61,606 bases of DNA from Geosporobacter subterraneus DSM 17957 (GCF_900142145.1 NZ_FQZV01000024.1:1-61606); one strand, 5' to 3'; shown: positions 27,965 through 39,260, counted from the first letter of the stretch. Notes: generated by a model from the sequence alone, not told the origin. A program made the numbers and translations.

Positions 27965-30718
27965 TTGAAACACGGAAAACGGGTGTTGGTGTTTGTGGGT
28001 ATTGGGGCAGTGATCATTCTGTTGACATCCTTTACCACCATTATCAATTTTATTACAGACTATCAATGGTTTAAAGAGCTTGGATATGAACAGGTCTTTC
28101 TGACGAAGCTGATGACACAGTTAAAGCTTGGCATTCCTATCTTCATTGTGCTGACAGGGCTAATCTATTTTTATTTGCTGTCAATTAAAAAGGACTATTA
28201 TAAGAAGGTCAACGTCATAACCGCCGCTTCAGATGAAAAAAGAATGAATCGTGTGGCTCTTTTGGCCGCTGCCTTTGTTTCCTTCTTTACCAGCATGGCT
28301 TTTACAGGAAGCTTATGGTATGAACTGCTGCAATTTTTCAATGCGGCACCATTTCCTACTACAGATCCTATCTTCGGACGAAACATTTCCTTTTATATGT
28401 TCCAACTGCCATTGATTCAACGGATCTATTATATGCTGATCAGCTTTATTGTATTGATGGCCATACTTACTTTTATTTTCTATATCATTCTGCTGAGCAT
28501 CCGGAGTCCTAAAGTCTTTGAGGAAGCTCCGGAAACAGGCACCATCAGGATGAAACGGGGAATGCCTATTTCAGAAGGCAAAAAGTTGCTGGATATCGCC
28601 ATCCGCCAGGTAATGCTCGTCGGGGTAATTTTCTTTTTAATACTGGGTCTCGGCTATTATCTCAGAACCTTTGAACTGCTGTACTCTCCGAGAGGGGTAG
28701 CCTATGGCGCCAGCTTTACCGATGTCCGTGTAACCCTATGGATGTATCGGGCATTGGCGGTTTTATCTCTTCTATCAGCGGGATTGTGGATTGCAGGCAT
28801 CAGAAAAGGAAAACTGAGGCAGGCTCTGTTGGGACCGATCATGATTATTGCCATCGGCATCCTTGGCAATGGAGCAGCCATGGTAGTGCAAAATTTTGTG
28901 GTGGCTCCGGATGAAATCTCCAAAGAGCGTCCCTATCTGGAATACAATATTGCATTTACGAAAGAGGCTTATGGATTAAATAATATCGAAATTCAGGATT
29001 TTCCTGCAGAAAATAATTTAACCCGCGAGGACCTGGAAAGAAATCAAGAGACGGTCAGAAATATTCGGATTAATGACTACCGCCCCACGCTGCAGTTTTA
29101 TAATCAAAGACAGGGAATCCGTCCCTACTATCAGTTCAATGATGTAGATATTGACCGATATAGTATCGATGGTCAGTATACCCAGGTCTTTTTATCTGCC
29201 AGAGAAATAGATTCAAAGCGTGTCAATGAGCAGTGGATCAATCAGCATCTAAAGTATACCCATGGTTATGGGGTGGCCTTATCCCCGGTGAATACCATTA
29301 CAGCTGAGGGCTCCCCCAGGCTGCTGGTAAGGAATATTCCACCGGAAACAGATATTCGGGCCTTAGAGGTTACACGACCGGAAATCTACTTTGGGGAGAT
29401 AACCAATCAGTATATTATTACCAACACCAAGGAAAAAGAGTTTGATTATCCCCAAGGGGAGCAAAATGCAGAGGCTGTTTATGAGGGAACTGCAGGAATC
29501 CGTCTGGGGGGATTGAATAAGCTGATCTATGCAATCCGGCAGGGAAGTCTAAAGCTCTTGGTATCAGGAAATATCACGGGAGAAAGCCGGATTCATCTCT
29601 ATCGAAACATCAATGAGAGAGTTAGAAAAATCGCACCCTTTATTTACTATGATGAGGACCCTTACCTGATCATTGATGAAGGAAAGCTCTATTGGATGAT
29701 CGACGGCTATACCGTCAGTGAGAACTACCCCTATGCAGAACCCTATGTAGGGGATCGGGGCAACTATATCCGCAATTCAGTAAAGGTTGTGATTGATGCT
29801 TATAATGGTACCACTACCTATTATGTTGCTGATGAACAGGACCCGGTAATACAGACTCTAGGGAAGGTGTTTCCGCAGCTGCTGACACCGATGGATCAGA
29901 TGCCGGCGGGTATCAAAGCCCATATTCGCTATCCCCAGACCTTGTTTGATATACAGGCAGAGGTATATCGAACCTATCATATGCGGGATATAGATGTTTT
30001 TTATACAAAAGAGGATCTGTGGGATATCGCCCGTGAGATGTATGAACGAAAAGAACAGGTAATGGAATCCCACTATAATATCATGAAGCTGCCGGGAGAA
30101 GAACAGGAAGAATTCATCCTATCGATTCCCTATACACCGAAGAATAAGCCAAATATGACAGCCCTGCTCATGGGGCGGTCCGATGGAGAAAACTATGGGA
30201 AGCTGATGCTCTACCGTCTGCCAAAACAGAAGAATGTCTATGGACCTATGCAGATTGAGTCTAAAATTGATCAAGATACCAATATCTCTAAAGAATTCTC
30301 TCTTTGGGGACAGCAAGGTTCCAGCTATATTCGCGGAAATCTGCTGACTATTCCTATTGAAAATTCTCTGCTCTATGTAGAACCCATCTACCTGAAAGCA
30401 GACAACGAAAGCAGCTTGCCGGAGGTAAAACGGGTGATCGTATTCTATGGTGAGCGGATCGCCTACGAGGAGACGCTGGAGGAAGCTCTGGAAGTACTGT
30501 TTGGCAAAGCAGCAGAGGCGCCGGCTCCAGGCCTGCAGTCACCACAAATCCCCGATGCTGAAGAGGGCGAAGAGGATATTCAAGCACTGATCCGCAAAGC
30601 CAATGAGGTGTTCAATAGGTCCCAAGAGGCCCAAAGAGCAGGAAACTGGTCAGAATACGGGGCGAGGATTGAGGAATTGAAAAGTATCCTGGAGCGATTG
30701 AACCAAGGAGCTCAATAG
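27965..30718 (+). CDS. UPF0182 family membrane protein
   Basis: The 917-residue protein has seven hydrophobic segments in its first 330 residues and a large outer domain after that (blocks KERPYLEYNIAFTKEAYGL and YVGDRGNYIRNSVKVVIDAY, of which the start of the latter is typical). It starts with TTG behind AGGGGTGAAG. The C-terminal 60 residues are Pro/Glu-rich and then helical. The family's role is unknown. It is transcribed alone and followed by a terminator. Confidence 0.9.
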   Translation: MKHGKRVLVFVGIGAVIILLTSFTTIINFITDYQWFKELGYEQVFLTKLMTQLKLGIPIFIVLTGLIYFYLLSIKKDYYKKVNVITAASDEKRMNRVALLAAAFVSFFTSMAFTGSLWYELLQFFNAAPFPTTDPIFGRNISFYMFQLPLIQRIYYMLISFIVLMAILTFIFYIILLSIRSPKVFEEAPETGTIRMKRGMPISEGKKLLDIAIRQVMLVGVIFFLILGLGYYLRTFELLYSPRGVAYGASFTDVRVTLWMYRALAVLSLLSAGLWIAGIRKGKLRQALLGPIMIIAIGILGNGAAMVVQNFVVAPDEISKERPYLEYNIAFTKEAYGLNNIEIQDFPAENNLTREDLERNQETVRNIRINDYRPTLQFYNQRQGIRPYYQFNDVDIDRYSIDGQYTQVFLSAREIDSKRVNEQWINQHLKYTHGYGVALSPVNTITAEGSPRLLVRNIPPETDIRALEVTRPEIYFGEITNQYIITNTKEKEFDYPQGEQNAEAVYEGTAGIRLGGLNKLIYAIRQGSLKLLVSGNITGESRIHLYRNINERVRKIAPFIYYDEDPYLIIDEGKLYWMIDGYTVSENYPYAEPYVGDRGNYIRNSVKVVIDAYNGTTTYYVADEQDPVIQTLGKVFPQLLTPMDQMPAGIKAHIRYPQTLFDIQAEVYRTYHMRDIDVFYTKEDLWDIAREMYERKEQVMESHYNIMKLPGEEQEEFILSIPYTPKNKPNMTALLMGRSDGENYGKLMLYRLPKQKNVYGPMQIESKIDQDTNISKEFSLWGQQGSSYIRGNLLTIPIENSLLYVEPIYLKADNESSLPEVKRVIVFYGERIAYEETLEEALEVLFGKAAEAPAPGLQSPQIPDAEEGEEDIQALIRKANEVFNRSQEAQRAGNWSEYGARIEELKSILERLNQGAQ

Positions 30719-30784
30719 TCTGTCATTATATTGCTAAAAAGAATTAAACTGTGGAGAAGGGATCCTGTGCCCTTCCGTTGAGTT

Positions 30785-30823
30785 AAAAAAGAGACCGTTC
30801 TTTTACAGAACAGGTCTCTTTTT
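30785..30823. terminator. Bidirectional terminator after UPF0182
   Basis: AAAAAAGAGACC (30785-30796) pairs with GGTCTCTTTTT (30813-30823), with GTTC/GAAC nested inside. Confidence 0.9.
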
Positions 30824-30936
30824 GCACTAAAAGAAAAGATTAAATAAACCGTTGCAGATCAGATCAATGGGAGGCTCCATAACACGGTCCAAGACATTGG
30901 GATGATCAGCAAGGAAGGTAGATGAAAAGGATTCAA

Positions 30937-31725
30937 TCAAGGGAGCGGTGTATCATTTTTGTATTGATCAAACTGTTCGTTAAAGACGATTTCAGCTTCT
31001 TTTAATTTCTTTTCAATATACTCCTGAAAATGATAAGTTCCAATGACTTTTTTAAGTTTTTCCTCCCCAAGCTGCTGCTTAATTTTGTCATATACATGGC
31101 TTTTGTATGCTTCCTCTGTCTCCAAACCAAATAATTCCATTTCCCTTATCTTTGCGTATCTGTAATAATACTGATAAAATATATTGCTTTCAATATCCTC
31201 CCTAATCTGAGCTTGGTAGGCCAGGTAGGCTCCCTCCACTTCTTTAGAAGAAGGATTTAGGTCCCTTGCCTCCAGTTCTTCTGCGATAACTGCTTTCGTT
31301 AAAGCCTGTTGATAGGCATAGAGGAGAGTTTGTTTTTTTAGCAGATTTTCATAATTGTCAATTTCCTTTAATACAAAATATTTCAGTGTGTTTTTTTCCT
31401 CTGCAACAGCTAAATTCTGAACCGCTGCTCTAGCTTCATTGAGTTTTCCCTGCTGAATCAAAAGAATAATATCATCTACTAGAGAAGGTCTGATTCCCAG
31501 AAGCTCTAGCTTTGGATAAATATTATTTCGAAAACGATTATATTCGTAAAGCTGTTTTTCCAGCTGGAGGAACTTAAACTGAGTCTCTACTGCTTTCACG
31601 GTAATAACATGGCCGTTAATCATGGCTACCTGATCAGGGCTTAAGGTTTTCTGCTCCGAGCAGGAAACTAAAAAAGCTGTAAGGAGCAATACAAAACATA
31701 AAAAAAATAGACGCTTTACCCCCAT
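30937..31725 (-). CDS. Lipoprotein with SurA-N-like fold
   Basis: The 262-residue protein has a signal peptide ending in LVSC, followed by VAMINGHVITVKAVETQF, which resembles the start of SurA/PrsA chaperones (xVNGxxIT). The rest is helical and charged with many Lys/Glu. No parvulin isomerase domain is seen, so it would be a chaperone-like or isomerase-lacking relative. AGGGGG precedes ATG. Confidence 0.65.
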   Translation of the reverse strand: MGVKRLFFLCFVLLLTAFLVSCSEQKTLSPDQVAMINGHVITVKAVETQFKFLQLEKQLYEYNRFRNNIYPKLELLGIRPSLVDDIILLIQQGKLNEARAAVQNLAVAEEKNTLKYFVLKEIDNYENLLKKQTLLYAYQQALTKAVIAEELEARDLNPSSKEVEGAYLAYQAQIREDIESNIFYQYYYRYAKIREMELFGLETEEAYKSHVYDKIKQQLGEEKLKKVIGTYHFQEYIEKKLKEAEIVFNEQFDQYKNDTPLP

Positions 31726-31798
31726 AACAAAAATCCCCCTAAAATAACTCTCATATTATAGACGGAATTTTTGGCAAAAGGTTTCACTTTATACAAAT

Positions 31799-31825
31799 AA
31801 AAAAACCTAATCACTTAGGTTTTTT
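31799..31825. terminator. Bidirectional terminator
   Basis: AAAAAACCTAA pairs perfectly with TTAGGTTTTTT around TCAC. On the minus strand it ends the 63-residue gene. Confidence 0.85.
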
Positions 31826-31864
31826 AGGATATAAGTAAGGAGCGTATTCACAAAATAATTGGGA

Positions 31865-32056
31865 CTAACGACTACGTAAAAATTTTAGCTCTTCAATTGT
31901 CATTTGATCTAGTTTTTGTGCCATCTGGGAAAATTCTTTTCTTTGAATCACACCTTTATCGATCAGTATCTCAATCATCGTAGCAATGGCTAAGGTATTG
32001 CGATAATCAACTTCCTTTAAATCACCGATTTGAGCATATAAATCAATGTCATGCAT
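31865..32056 (-). CDS. Small hypothetical protein (63 residues)
   Basis: A GAGGGGGG ribosome site lies seven bases before ATG, and a terminator follows the stop, so the gene is probably real. The protein is acidic, soluble and helical (NTLAIATMIEILIDKGVI, then QKLDQMTIEELKFL). I do not recognise a family. It is divergent from the 172-residue unknown at 32255. Confidence 0.6.
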   Translation of the reverse strand: MHDIDLYAQIGDLKEVDYRNTLAIATMIEILIDKGVIQRKEFSQMAQKLDQMTIEELKFLRSR

Positions 32057-32254
32057 GGATATTCCCCCCTCTACTTTCTTTGCTACTTGTAATTATAGGC
32101 AATGGGACAAAGTAATATACATTTTTTTTGTAAAGACACTAAAATAATAGAGAGTTCATATGAGGTATCAAAACCGGAGATTATTGCATAATATGAATAT
32201 AATATAAATATAATCCTTAGTACAGGTAGATTACCCTGAAAAGGGGGGGAATAG

Positions 32255-32773
32255 ATGGATAATCAAAGGGTACTTACAACAGGCAGCTATTTTTGGATGC
32301 TGACAAAGATTTTTTTTAAATCCTTAGCAGCCTATTATTTTCAAAGAGATGACGATCGATTGGAAGCGTTATATTATGAAACTTTAGATCTTCATGAACA
32401 ATATATTGATATCTATTGTGATGAGGAAGATAAAGAAGAACGTCTAAAGGAAAAAGTTTATGAAATGTTGGAGCTCATCCTCTTAAAGGAGCAAAAAGAT
32501 ATATTGCAAATGAAGAGCTCTGAAAAGACATTTCGGGGGTTAAAGCTGAAAGAAAACATTATTCATGATATCTATGTAGAGCTCTGGCTGCTGGGACAAA
32601 ACCTTTGGCTATATACCTTTGGGGGCAGGGATCAACAGGAGAATATTATACCCTTTGATATTGAAAATCCACATTTGCTGCGGATAGATCAAGTATATCA
32701 CGGTTTAAAGATACAGCGGGTACCCGGACTATTATCCATGCTCTATGCAAAAGAAAAAGAGAATAAAAAATAA
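32255..32773 (+). CDS. Hypothetical protein (172 residues)
   Basis: The start has AAGGGGGGG before ATG. The protein is soluble, rich in aromatic and acidic residues, and mainly helical (YFWMLTKIFFKSLAAYYFQR, EDKEERLKEKVYEMLELILL). No motif or family is recognised. The serS promoter follows immediately. Confidence 0.6.
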   Translation: MDNQRVLTTGSYFWMLTKIFFKSLAAYYFQRDDDRLEALYYETLDLHEQYIDIYCDEEDKEERLKEKVYEMLELILLKEQKDILQMKSSEKTFRGLKLKENIIHDIYVELWLLGQNLWLYTFGGRDQQENIIPFDIENPHLLRIDQVYHGLKIQRVPGLLSMLYAKEKENKK

Positions 32774-32778
32774 GGTTC

Positions 32779-34364
<1,586 letters not shown>

Positions 34365-34371
34365 ATGGGAG

Positions 34372-34407
34372 CAGACTGAGACATTTATCTCGGTCTGTTT
34401 TTTTTTT
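34372..34407 (+). terminator. Terminator after serS
   Basis: CAGACTGAGA pairs with TCTCGGTCTG, followed by ten T residues. Confidence 0.9.
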
Positions 34408-34468
34408 GCAGTTTTGCAGGATAAAATAACATTTTTTTCAGGTAAACGATTTCACGGAATAAAAGCAG

Positions 34469-34498
34469 TTGACGGGTGAATCACAGATAAAATATGAT
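34469..34498 (+). promoter_or_regulatory. ptsI promoter
   Basis: TTGACG and TATGAT are 18 bases apart, about 75 bases before the ptsI start. Confidence 0.5.
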
Positions 34499-34575
34499 AT
34501 AAATAAACATCAGAGGGCATCGCAAGTAGGGCTCTATTTGAAGCAAAGGTTAAAAATAGAGGGGGAATGAAGGCT

Positions 34576-36267
34576 ATGTTTAAAGGAATTGCAGCATCTC
34601 CGGGAATTGCCGTAGGGAAGGCGCTCGTACTAAAAAAGGAGAACATCATTATTGAACGAAAAAAAGTTGATGATCTGGATAAAGAGAAAAGCAGATTTCA
34701 AGAAGCGGTAAAGGTATCAAGAGCACAGATAGAGATGATTAAGGAAAAAGCAGGAGAAGAGCAAAAAAGCATTATGGATGCTCATATTATGATCTTGGAA
34801 GATCCGGAGCTTTTAGGCAATGTAGAGGATAAAATTCAGTCGGAAAACATCAATGCAGAAGCTGCCTTAGATGACGTACTAAATCTATTTATCACCATGT
34901 TTGAAAGCATGGACAATGAGTATATGAAGGAAAGAGCCGCAGACATCAAGGATGTGGGTCAGAGATTGTTAATGAATCTATTGGGAAAAGAAATACCCAA
35001 TTTATCTGTGTTAAAGGAGGAGGTCGTGTTAGTAGCCCATGATATTACCCCTTCGGATACAGCTCAAATGGATCGGGAAAAGGTATTGGGCTTTATCACC
35101 GATATCGGAGGACGAACTTCCCATAGTGCTATCATGGCCCGTTCCATGGAGATTCCTGCAGTATTAGGCTTAAAGAACATAACAGAACAGATCAAGACAG
35201 GAGACCAGGTGGTATTTGACGGTGACGAAGGCGTGGTACTGGTCAATCCGGAAGAGACCGTAGTAAAAACCTACTTAGAAAGAAAAGAAAAAGAAATGGC
35301 GGCAAAGAAAGAGTTAATGCAGCTGGTAGGCAGTCAGAGCCTATCTTTAGATGGCAGGCGGGTAGAGATTGGCTGCAATATCGGAAATCCACAGGATGCT
35401 AAGAAGGCCCATGAAAACGGGGCAGAAGGCATTGGTTTGTATCGTACAGAGTTCTTATATATGGACAGAACAACGTTACCTTCAGAGGAAGAGCAGTATC
35501 AAGCCTACAAGGCGGTGCTGGAGATCATGGGAGAGCGCCCTGTGGTAATCAGAACCCTGGATATCGGAGGAGACAAAGAGCTCCCCTATATGAATATGCC
35601 TAAGGAAGCCAATCCTTTCCTGGGCTACCGGGCCATCCGGATTTGCCTGGATCGAACAGATATTTTTAAAACACAGCTGCGGGCACTGCTGCGGGCAAGT
35701 GTTTATGGCAATTTAAAAATTATGTATCCCATGATTTCCTGCGTGGAGGAAATCCGGGGAGCCAATCGTATATTGGAGGAAGTAAAGCAGGAATTAGACA
35801 GCCAGGGAATAGCCTATGCCCCTGATTTTGAAGTAGGAATCATGATAGAGATTCCTTCTGCGGCGGTGATTGCTGACCTATTGGCCGATGAGGTAGATTT
35901 CTTTAGTATCGGCACCAATGACTTGATTCAGTACACTACGGCAGTAGACCGTATGAATGAAAAGATATCCCATCTATACAATCCTTTCAATCCTGCCGTA
36001 TTAAGATTGATCAAGACCGTTATCGACAGCGGCCATCAGGCAGGCATCTGGGTAGGCATGTGCGGCGAGGTTGCGGGAGACAAGCGACTGATTCCGGTAC
36101 TGTTGGGAATGGGTCTGGATGAGTTTAGTATGAGTGCAGGATCTATCCTGCCGGCCAGAAAGCAGATTCAGGGACTTTCCTATGAAAAGATGAAAGGCTT
36201 AGCAGAGCAGGTGCTCAAGATGAAGAGTGCCGAAGAGATTGAGAAGTTTGTTGCGCAAAACCTATAA
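34576..36267 (+). CDS. ptsI: PTS enzyme I (phosphoenolpyruvate-protein phosphotransferase)
   Basis: The enzyme takes phosphate from phosphoenolpyruvate to HPr. The active-site histidine lies in GGRTSHSAIMARSMEIPA. The C-terminal barrel has FLYMDR, GGDKELPY and EIPSAAVIADLLADEVDFFSIGTNDL-type blocks, the latter binding PEP. Length is about 563 residues. ATG at 34576 has GAGGGGG ten bases before it; an in-frame ATG at 34567 is too close to it. HPr is not adjacent; an HPr-like gene ends at the left window edge. Confidence 0.97.
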   Translation: MFKGIAASPGIAVGKALVLKKENIIIERKKVDDLDKEKSRFQEAVKVSRAQIEMIKEKAGEEQKSIMDAHIMILEDPELLGNVEDKIQSENINAEAALDDVLNLFITMFESMDNEYMKERAADIKDVGQRLLMNLLGKEIPNLSVLKEEVVLVAHDITPSDTAQMDREKVLGFITDIGGRTSHSAIMARSMEIPAVLGLKNITEQIKTGDQVVFDGDEGVVLVNPEETVVKTYLERKEKEMAAKKELMQLVGSQSLSLDGRRVEIGCNIGNPQDAKKAHENGAEGIGLYRTEFLYMDRTTLPSEEEQYQAYKAVLEIMGERPVVIRTLDIGGDKELPYMNMPKEANPFLGYRAIRICLDRTDIFKTQLRALLRASVYGNLKIMYPMISCVEEIRGANRILEEVKQELDSQGIAYAPDFEVGIMIEIPSAAVIADLLADEVDFFSIGTNDLIQYTTAVDRMNEKISHLYNPFNPAVLRLIKTVIDSGHQAGIWVGMCGEVAGDKRLIPVLLGMGLDEFSMSAGSILPARKQIQGLSYEKMKGLAEQVLKMKSAEEIEKFVAQNL

Positions 36268-36299
36268 GATAAACCCGCCAAATGGCGGGTTTATCTTAT
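36264..36299. terminator. Bidirectional terminator between ptsI and DUF4438
   Basis: A perfect 17-bp stem (36264-36280 with 36283-36299) with a minimal AA loop contains CCCGCC/GGCGGG and A/T-rich ends. It overlaps the stop regions of both convergent genes. Confidence 0.85.
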
Positions 36300-37154
36300 G
36301 CCTAAATAATGAGCTATATTGGCTTTAGAGTCCTTTATTCCGCGAATTTTTGGAAGTTTGCAGGTCATAAGGGTGGTCACCCCGGGACCATGGCCCATTT
36401 TAACGCAATCACTGTGGACCACGACGCCAATAGATACAGCTCCTTTTAAAAAGCCCCTGCCATAGCTGTTGTCGCAGTCCTGAAGCAGCACAATATCCCC
36501 AAACCGAAGGTCATTTAGCCCAAAGGCAGCATTTGCTCCCGCATCTGCTGTCATAATGTCATAATCTCCGCTGACAGCTGTTACAGCGCCAATACCGGAG
36601 CCCATCAGATAGGCCGGAACCTCTGTTACTACCGGAACCTCCAGTATTCCATCCTTGCCGATGTGAAGTTCCATTTTTTCTAATAAGTTGGGGTCCATAT
36701 TCATAATCATGACTTCCGGCAGATCAAGGAGTTTTAAACCCTGTCCATAGGCCTTTATCAGAATTTTATCCCCGATGGTCATATTTTCTAAATCCTTTTC
36801 ATGAAAATAGATCAACACATGATCAATTCCTCCATGAGTTCCAGTCACAAAGCCCTTTGCACCCTTTGCATCACCGCTGACGACTTTGGCTTCATTGCCT
36901 ACACAGGCTAGAAGATTGAGTCCGCCATTGGGCCCCGTTTCCGTCAATTTGATGCTCACTCCCGGTTCTACATGGTCTCCGGCCCAACCCATGGCAGGAT
37001 CACCTACCTGTACATTATAGGTGATGCCCCCGGTAGCGGGCAATATAAGCGGTGCACCTTCATGGCTGATACGGTAAGGATAAACCGCAACAGGATGAGC
37101 AATCTGCCCCTGAACCGATTGCATGACGACTCTGTCTTTATTAGTTTTAATCAT
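36291..37154 (-). CDS. DUF4438 family protein
   Basis: The 287-residue protein has the Gly-rich blocks PATGGITYNVQVGDPAMGW, GTHGGIDHVLIYF, GADAGANAAFG-like DAGANAAFGLNDLRFGD and HSDCVKMGHGPGVTTLMT that mark DUF4438. It is soluble with no signal peptide. The ATG at 37154 follows AAGGGGGC; the upstream open extension contains promoter-like sequence. The function is unknown. Confidence 0.8.
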   Translation of the reverse strand: MIKTNKDRVVMQSVQGQIAHPVAVYPYRISHEGAPLILPATGGITYNVQVGDPAMGWAGDHVEPGVSIKLTETGPNGGLNLLACVGNEAKVVSGDAKGAKGFVTGTHGGIDHVLIYFHEKDLENMTIGDKILIKAYGQGLKLLDLPEVMIMNMDPNLLEKMELHIGKDGILEVPVVTEVPAYLMGSGIGAVTAVSGDYDIMTADAGANAAFGLNDLRFGDIVLLQDCDNSYGRGFLKGAVSIGVVVHSDCVKMGHGPGVTTLMTCKLPKIRGIKDSKANIAHYLGIR

Positions 37155-37336
37155 ATCCCATAAGCCCCCTTTACACATAAGAATATTGATGTGATAGAAT
37201 ATTCTATAAAAAAAAATAAACCCCTTTTCCCACGAAGGGCAAAAGCATGATAAAATAGAAAAAATGAATAATAAAGATGAATCAGGGCTGCCTAAGCAGC
37301 AGGATTCATGCACAAAACAACAGGGGGGTTTGGGAC

Positions 37337-38845
37337 GTGCCAAGACTCAGGGGGAAGAGATGCCTTATATGCATAATTATTATATTCATGTTTATGACGG
37401 TACAGGTTCACAGCAGCGCTACAGCTTTAGAAGCCTTCAATCAAGAGTTTGTCAGAAGCCAATCAAAGGATTTCCAGTTGGTGCCAGTCTTTCAAGATGC
37501 CCGGCAATTTGCCCAGGCTGAAGAAAGGGTTTACGGGTGGGATGTGGTTCAAGGAAAACAACCGATGGGGAGGCTGACCATGAACCAGTATCGCTTGGCC
37601 AACGGAGATTTGTATTATTATCTGCGTTATTTGCCCCAGCAAAGCGACAAGCGATCTTTGATGCTTTCCATACCCGTAGAACTTACAGATTTTACATACC
37701 GTTATGTAACTTATCCTTTGGGTTATGACTTTTCAAAGTCTCAATGGTCAGAAATAGTGAGCGGAAACAAGGAAACAAAACTGCCCAAAGAATCCATGTA
37801 TATTGACGATACAGCAGCCTCCTATTATCTCAGCTATATCGACGTTTTCGAACTACAGGATAAAGGGGTAAAGAAGGAACGATATGATCTGGGAAAGGCC
37901 CTTCGGATAGGGGATGAATGCCTTCTTCTGGAGTTTCCCAACATAAAGGGGACCAGTGTGGAGCAGTGGGGGGTTTTATCACAGGAGAGGCTGGTGGATT
38001 GGGAAGATTCTATGGCACCAATCCATTTGCGCATGGCGGATTTAAACCGTGTTCGAAAGCAGGGCCAGGAAGGAATCTATTATTTTACACCTAGCAGCTA
38101 TTATCCTACCTCACCCACCAGCTTTTGGTTTAATCCGGCCCACCATATTGGAGAGTTGTTTATCCGTACAGAGGGAGCCAGATTTTTCGAAGACTTTGGT
38201 TTGGTTTCCCTTTATAAAGCGGTAAGATCACAGAATCAAAGGGGTTATTGGTGGTCTACTCCGCGATCCAACTGGCTGATGCAGGATTATGGTATCGACA
38301 GCAGTTTTTATGACACTCGATTTTCAACGGATGCAGCTATTTTTTTGTTAAAGGGCTATGATAAATATCAGGATCCTGTATTCTTAGAGGCAGGGAAAAA
38401 ATATGGAGACTACCTGCTGCAATTTGCTGAGAATCATCATTTTGAGACAGTCAACGGAGGTTGGTTGATAATGGATTATGGACATGATATGAAGCCTGAG
38501 GCTGTAACCCATGTTTCCCTCAATCATCTGGTGACAGAAATGAACTTTTTATATCATCTATACATATTAACAGAAGAAGAAGCTTATTATACATTGGCGG
38601 GAAAAATCAAGCAGGCAGTCAAAGATACCCGTTTTAGCTGGATTAAGGAAAACGGCGATCTATGGTATGCCTATATGACAGATGGTACCTATGGAAAGCA
38701 GGATTATCCTGTACTGACATTAAAGGATCTGCGCATTAGCCAGGGATTTTTTGAAAAAGTAGACGGATACCGGGACGATGATTTTGAAATGCTGATTCTG
38801 AGTAAGGAAAACTATCTAAAGGCCAACAATTTACCCCTATGGTAG
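37337..38845 (+). CDS. Exported protein with alpha/alpha-barrel-like fold
   Basis: The 502-residue protein has a basic N-terminus (RLRGKR) followed by a hydrophobic signal (CLICIIIIFMFMTV) and likely cleavage after HSSATA. GTG at 37337 is chosen because AGGGGGG precedes it; the frame is open to an ATG at 37277 without a ribosome site. Repeated helical blocks with aromatic and Gly residues (LVSLYKAV, ADAAIFLLKGYDKY-like TDAAIFLLKGYDKY, LLQFAENHHF, NHLVTEMNFLYHLYIL) suggest a six-hairpin or D-glucuronyl-epimerase-like barrel. Substrate unknown. Confidence 0.55.
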   Translation: MPRLRGKRCLICIIIIFMFMTVQVHSSATALEAFNQEFVRSQSKDFQLVPVFQDARQFAQAEERVYGWDVVQGKQPMGRLTMNQYRLANGDLYYYLRYLPQQSDKRSLMLSIPVELTDFTYRYVTYPLGYDFSKSQWSEIVSGNKETKLPKESMYIDDTAASYYLSYIDVFELQDKGVKKERYDLGKALRIGDECLLLEFPNIKGTSVEQWGVLSQERLVDWEDSMAPIHLRMADLNRVRKQGQEGIYYFTPSSYYPTSPTSFWFNPAHHIGELFIRTEGARFFEDFGLVSLYKAVRSQNQRGYWWSTPRSNWLMQDYGIDSSFYDTRFSTDAAIFLLKGYDKYQDPVFLEAGKKYGDYLLQFAENHHFETVNGGWLIMDYGHDMKPEAVTHVSLNHLVTEMNFLYHLYILTEEEAYYTLAGKIKQAVKDTRFSWIKENGDLWYAYMTDGTYGKQDYPVLTLKDLRISQGFFEKVDGYRDDDFEMLILSKENYLKANNLPLW

Positions 38846-38921
38846 TAGGATGAAATAAAATGATTTGGTTAGACTGCATGATAAAGGAGAAGGGAAATCT
38901 AATGATTTTGGAGGTGGATAC

Positions 38922-39260
38922 ATGAAAAAAGTAGTGCTTTTTACCAGCAAAACCTGACCCCATTGCTATACAGCGAAGGAGTATCTTTCGCAAAAAGGAA
39001 TTCCCTATGAGGAACGGGATATTCAAGAGGATCTAAGGGCCAGGCAGGAACTGATGAAAAGAAAAGTAATGGGAGTGCCTGCATTCCTAATTGGTGAGGA
39101 TATGGTAGTTGGTTTAGATACAGAAAAGATTGAAGCTTTATTGGATTTTACTATTCAATCCTGTCCAGGCTGTAGGATCCGTATGCGGGTCCCCAAAAAC
39201 AAAGGGACACTGATGGTGACCTGTCCCAAGTGCAGGCACAAAATGAAAATAAGTACATAG
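38922..39260 (+). CDS. Selenocysteine glutaredoxin-like protein with zinc-ribbon tail
   Basis: Reading TGA at 38955-38957 as selenocysteine gives one 112-residue protein. ATG follows TTGGAGGTGGATAC, a strong ribosome site. The start MKKVVLFTSKT is followed by U-P-H-C (residues 12-15), the redox motif of the glutaredoxin family with Sec for the first Cys. The rest of the fold continues with GIPYEERDIQED, the cis-proline GVPAF and a DTEKIEALL helix. After residue 85 a tail with CPGC and CPKC forms a zinc-ribbon-like pair. Without Sec decoding only 11 residues would be made. Selenium genes at 59734-61266 support decoding. Confidence 0.88.

Noticed and set aside
38940-38960. TGA in the glutaredoxin gene as a nonsense mutation or frameshift.
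   Set aside because: It falls exactly at the first residue of the CPHC-type redox motif and the genome encodes selenium genes; decay would not select that position.
38955-39000. Specific SECIS hairpin after the TGA.
   Set aside because: A weak five-base stem (TTGCT/AGCGA) can be drawn, but it is not distinctive enough to claim.
39054-39260. 68-residue ORF as an independent small protein starting MKRKVMGVPAFL.
   Set aside because: It is the C-terminal part of the Sec glutaredoxin. It lacks a ribosome site, while the upstream start at 38922 has a strong one and gives a full fold.
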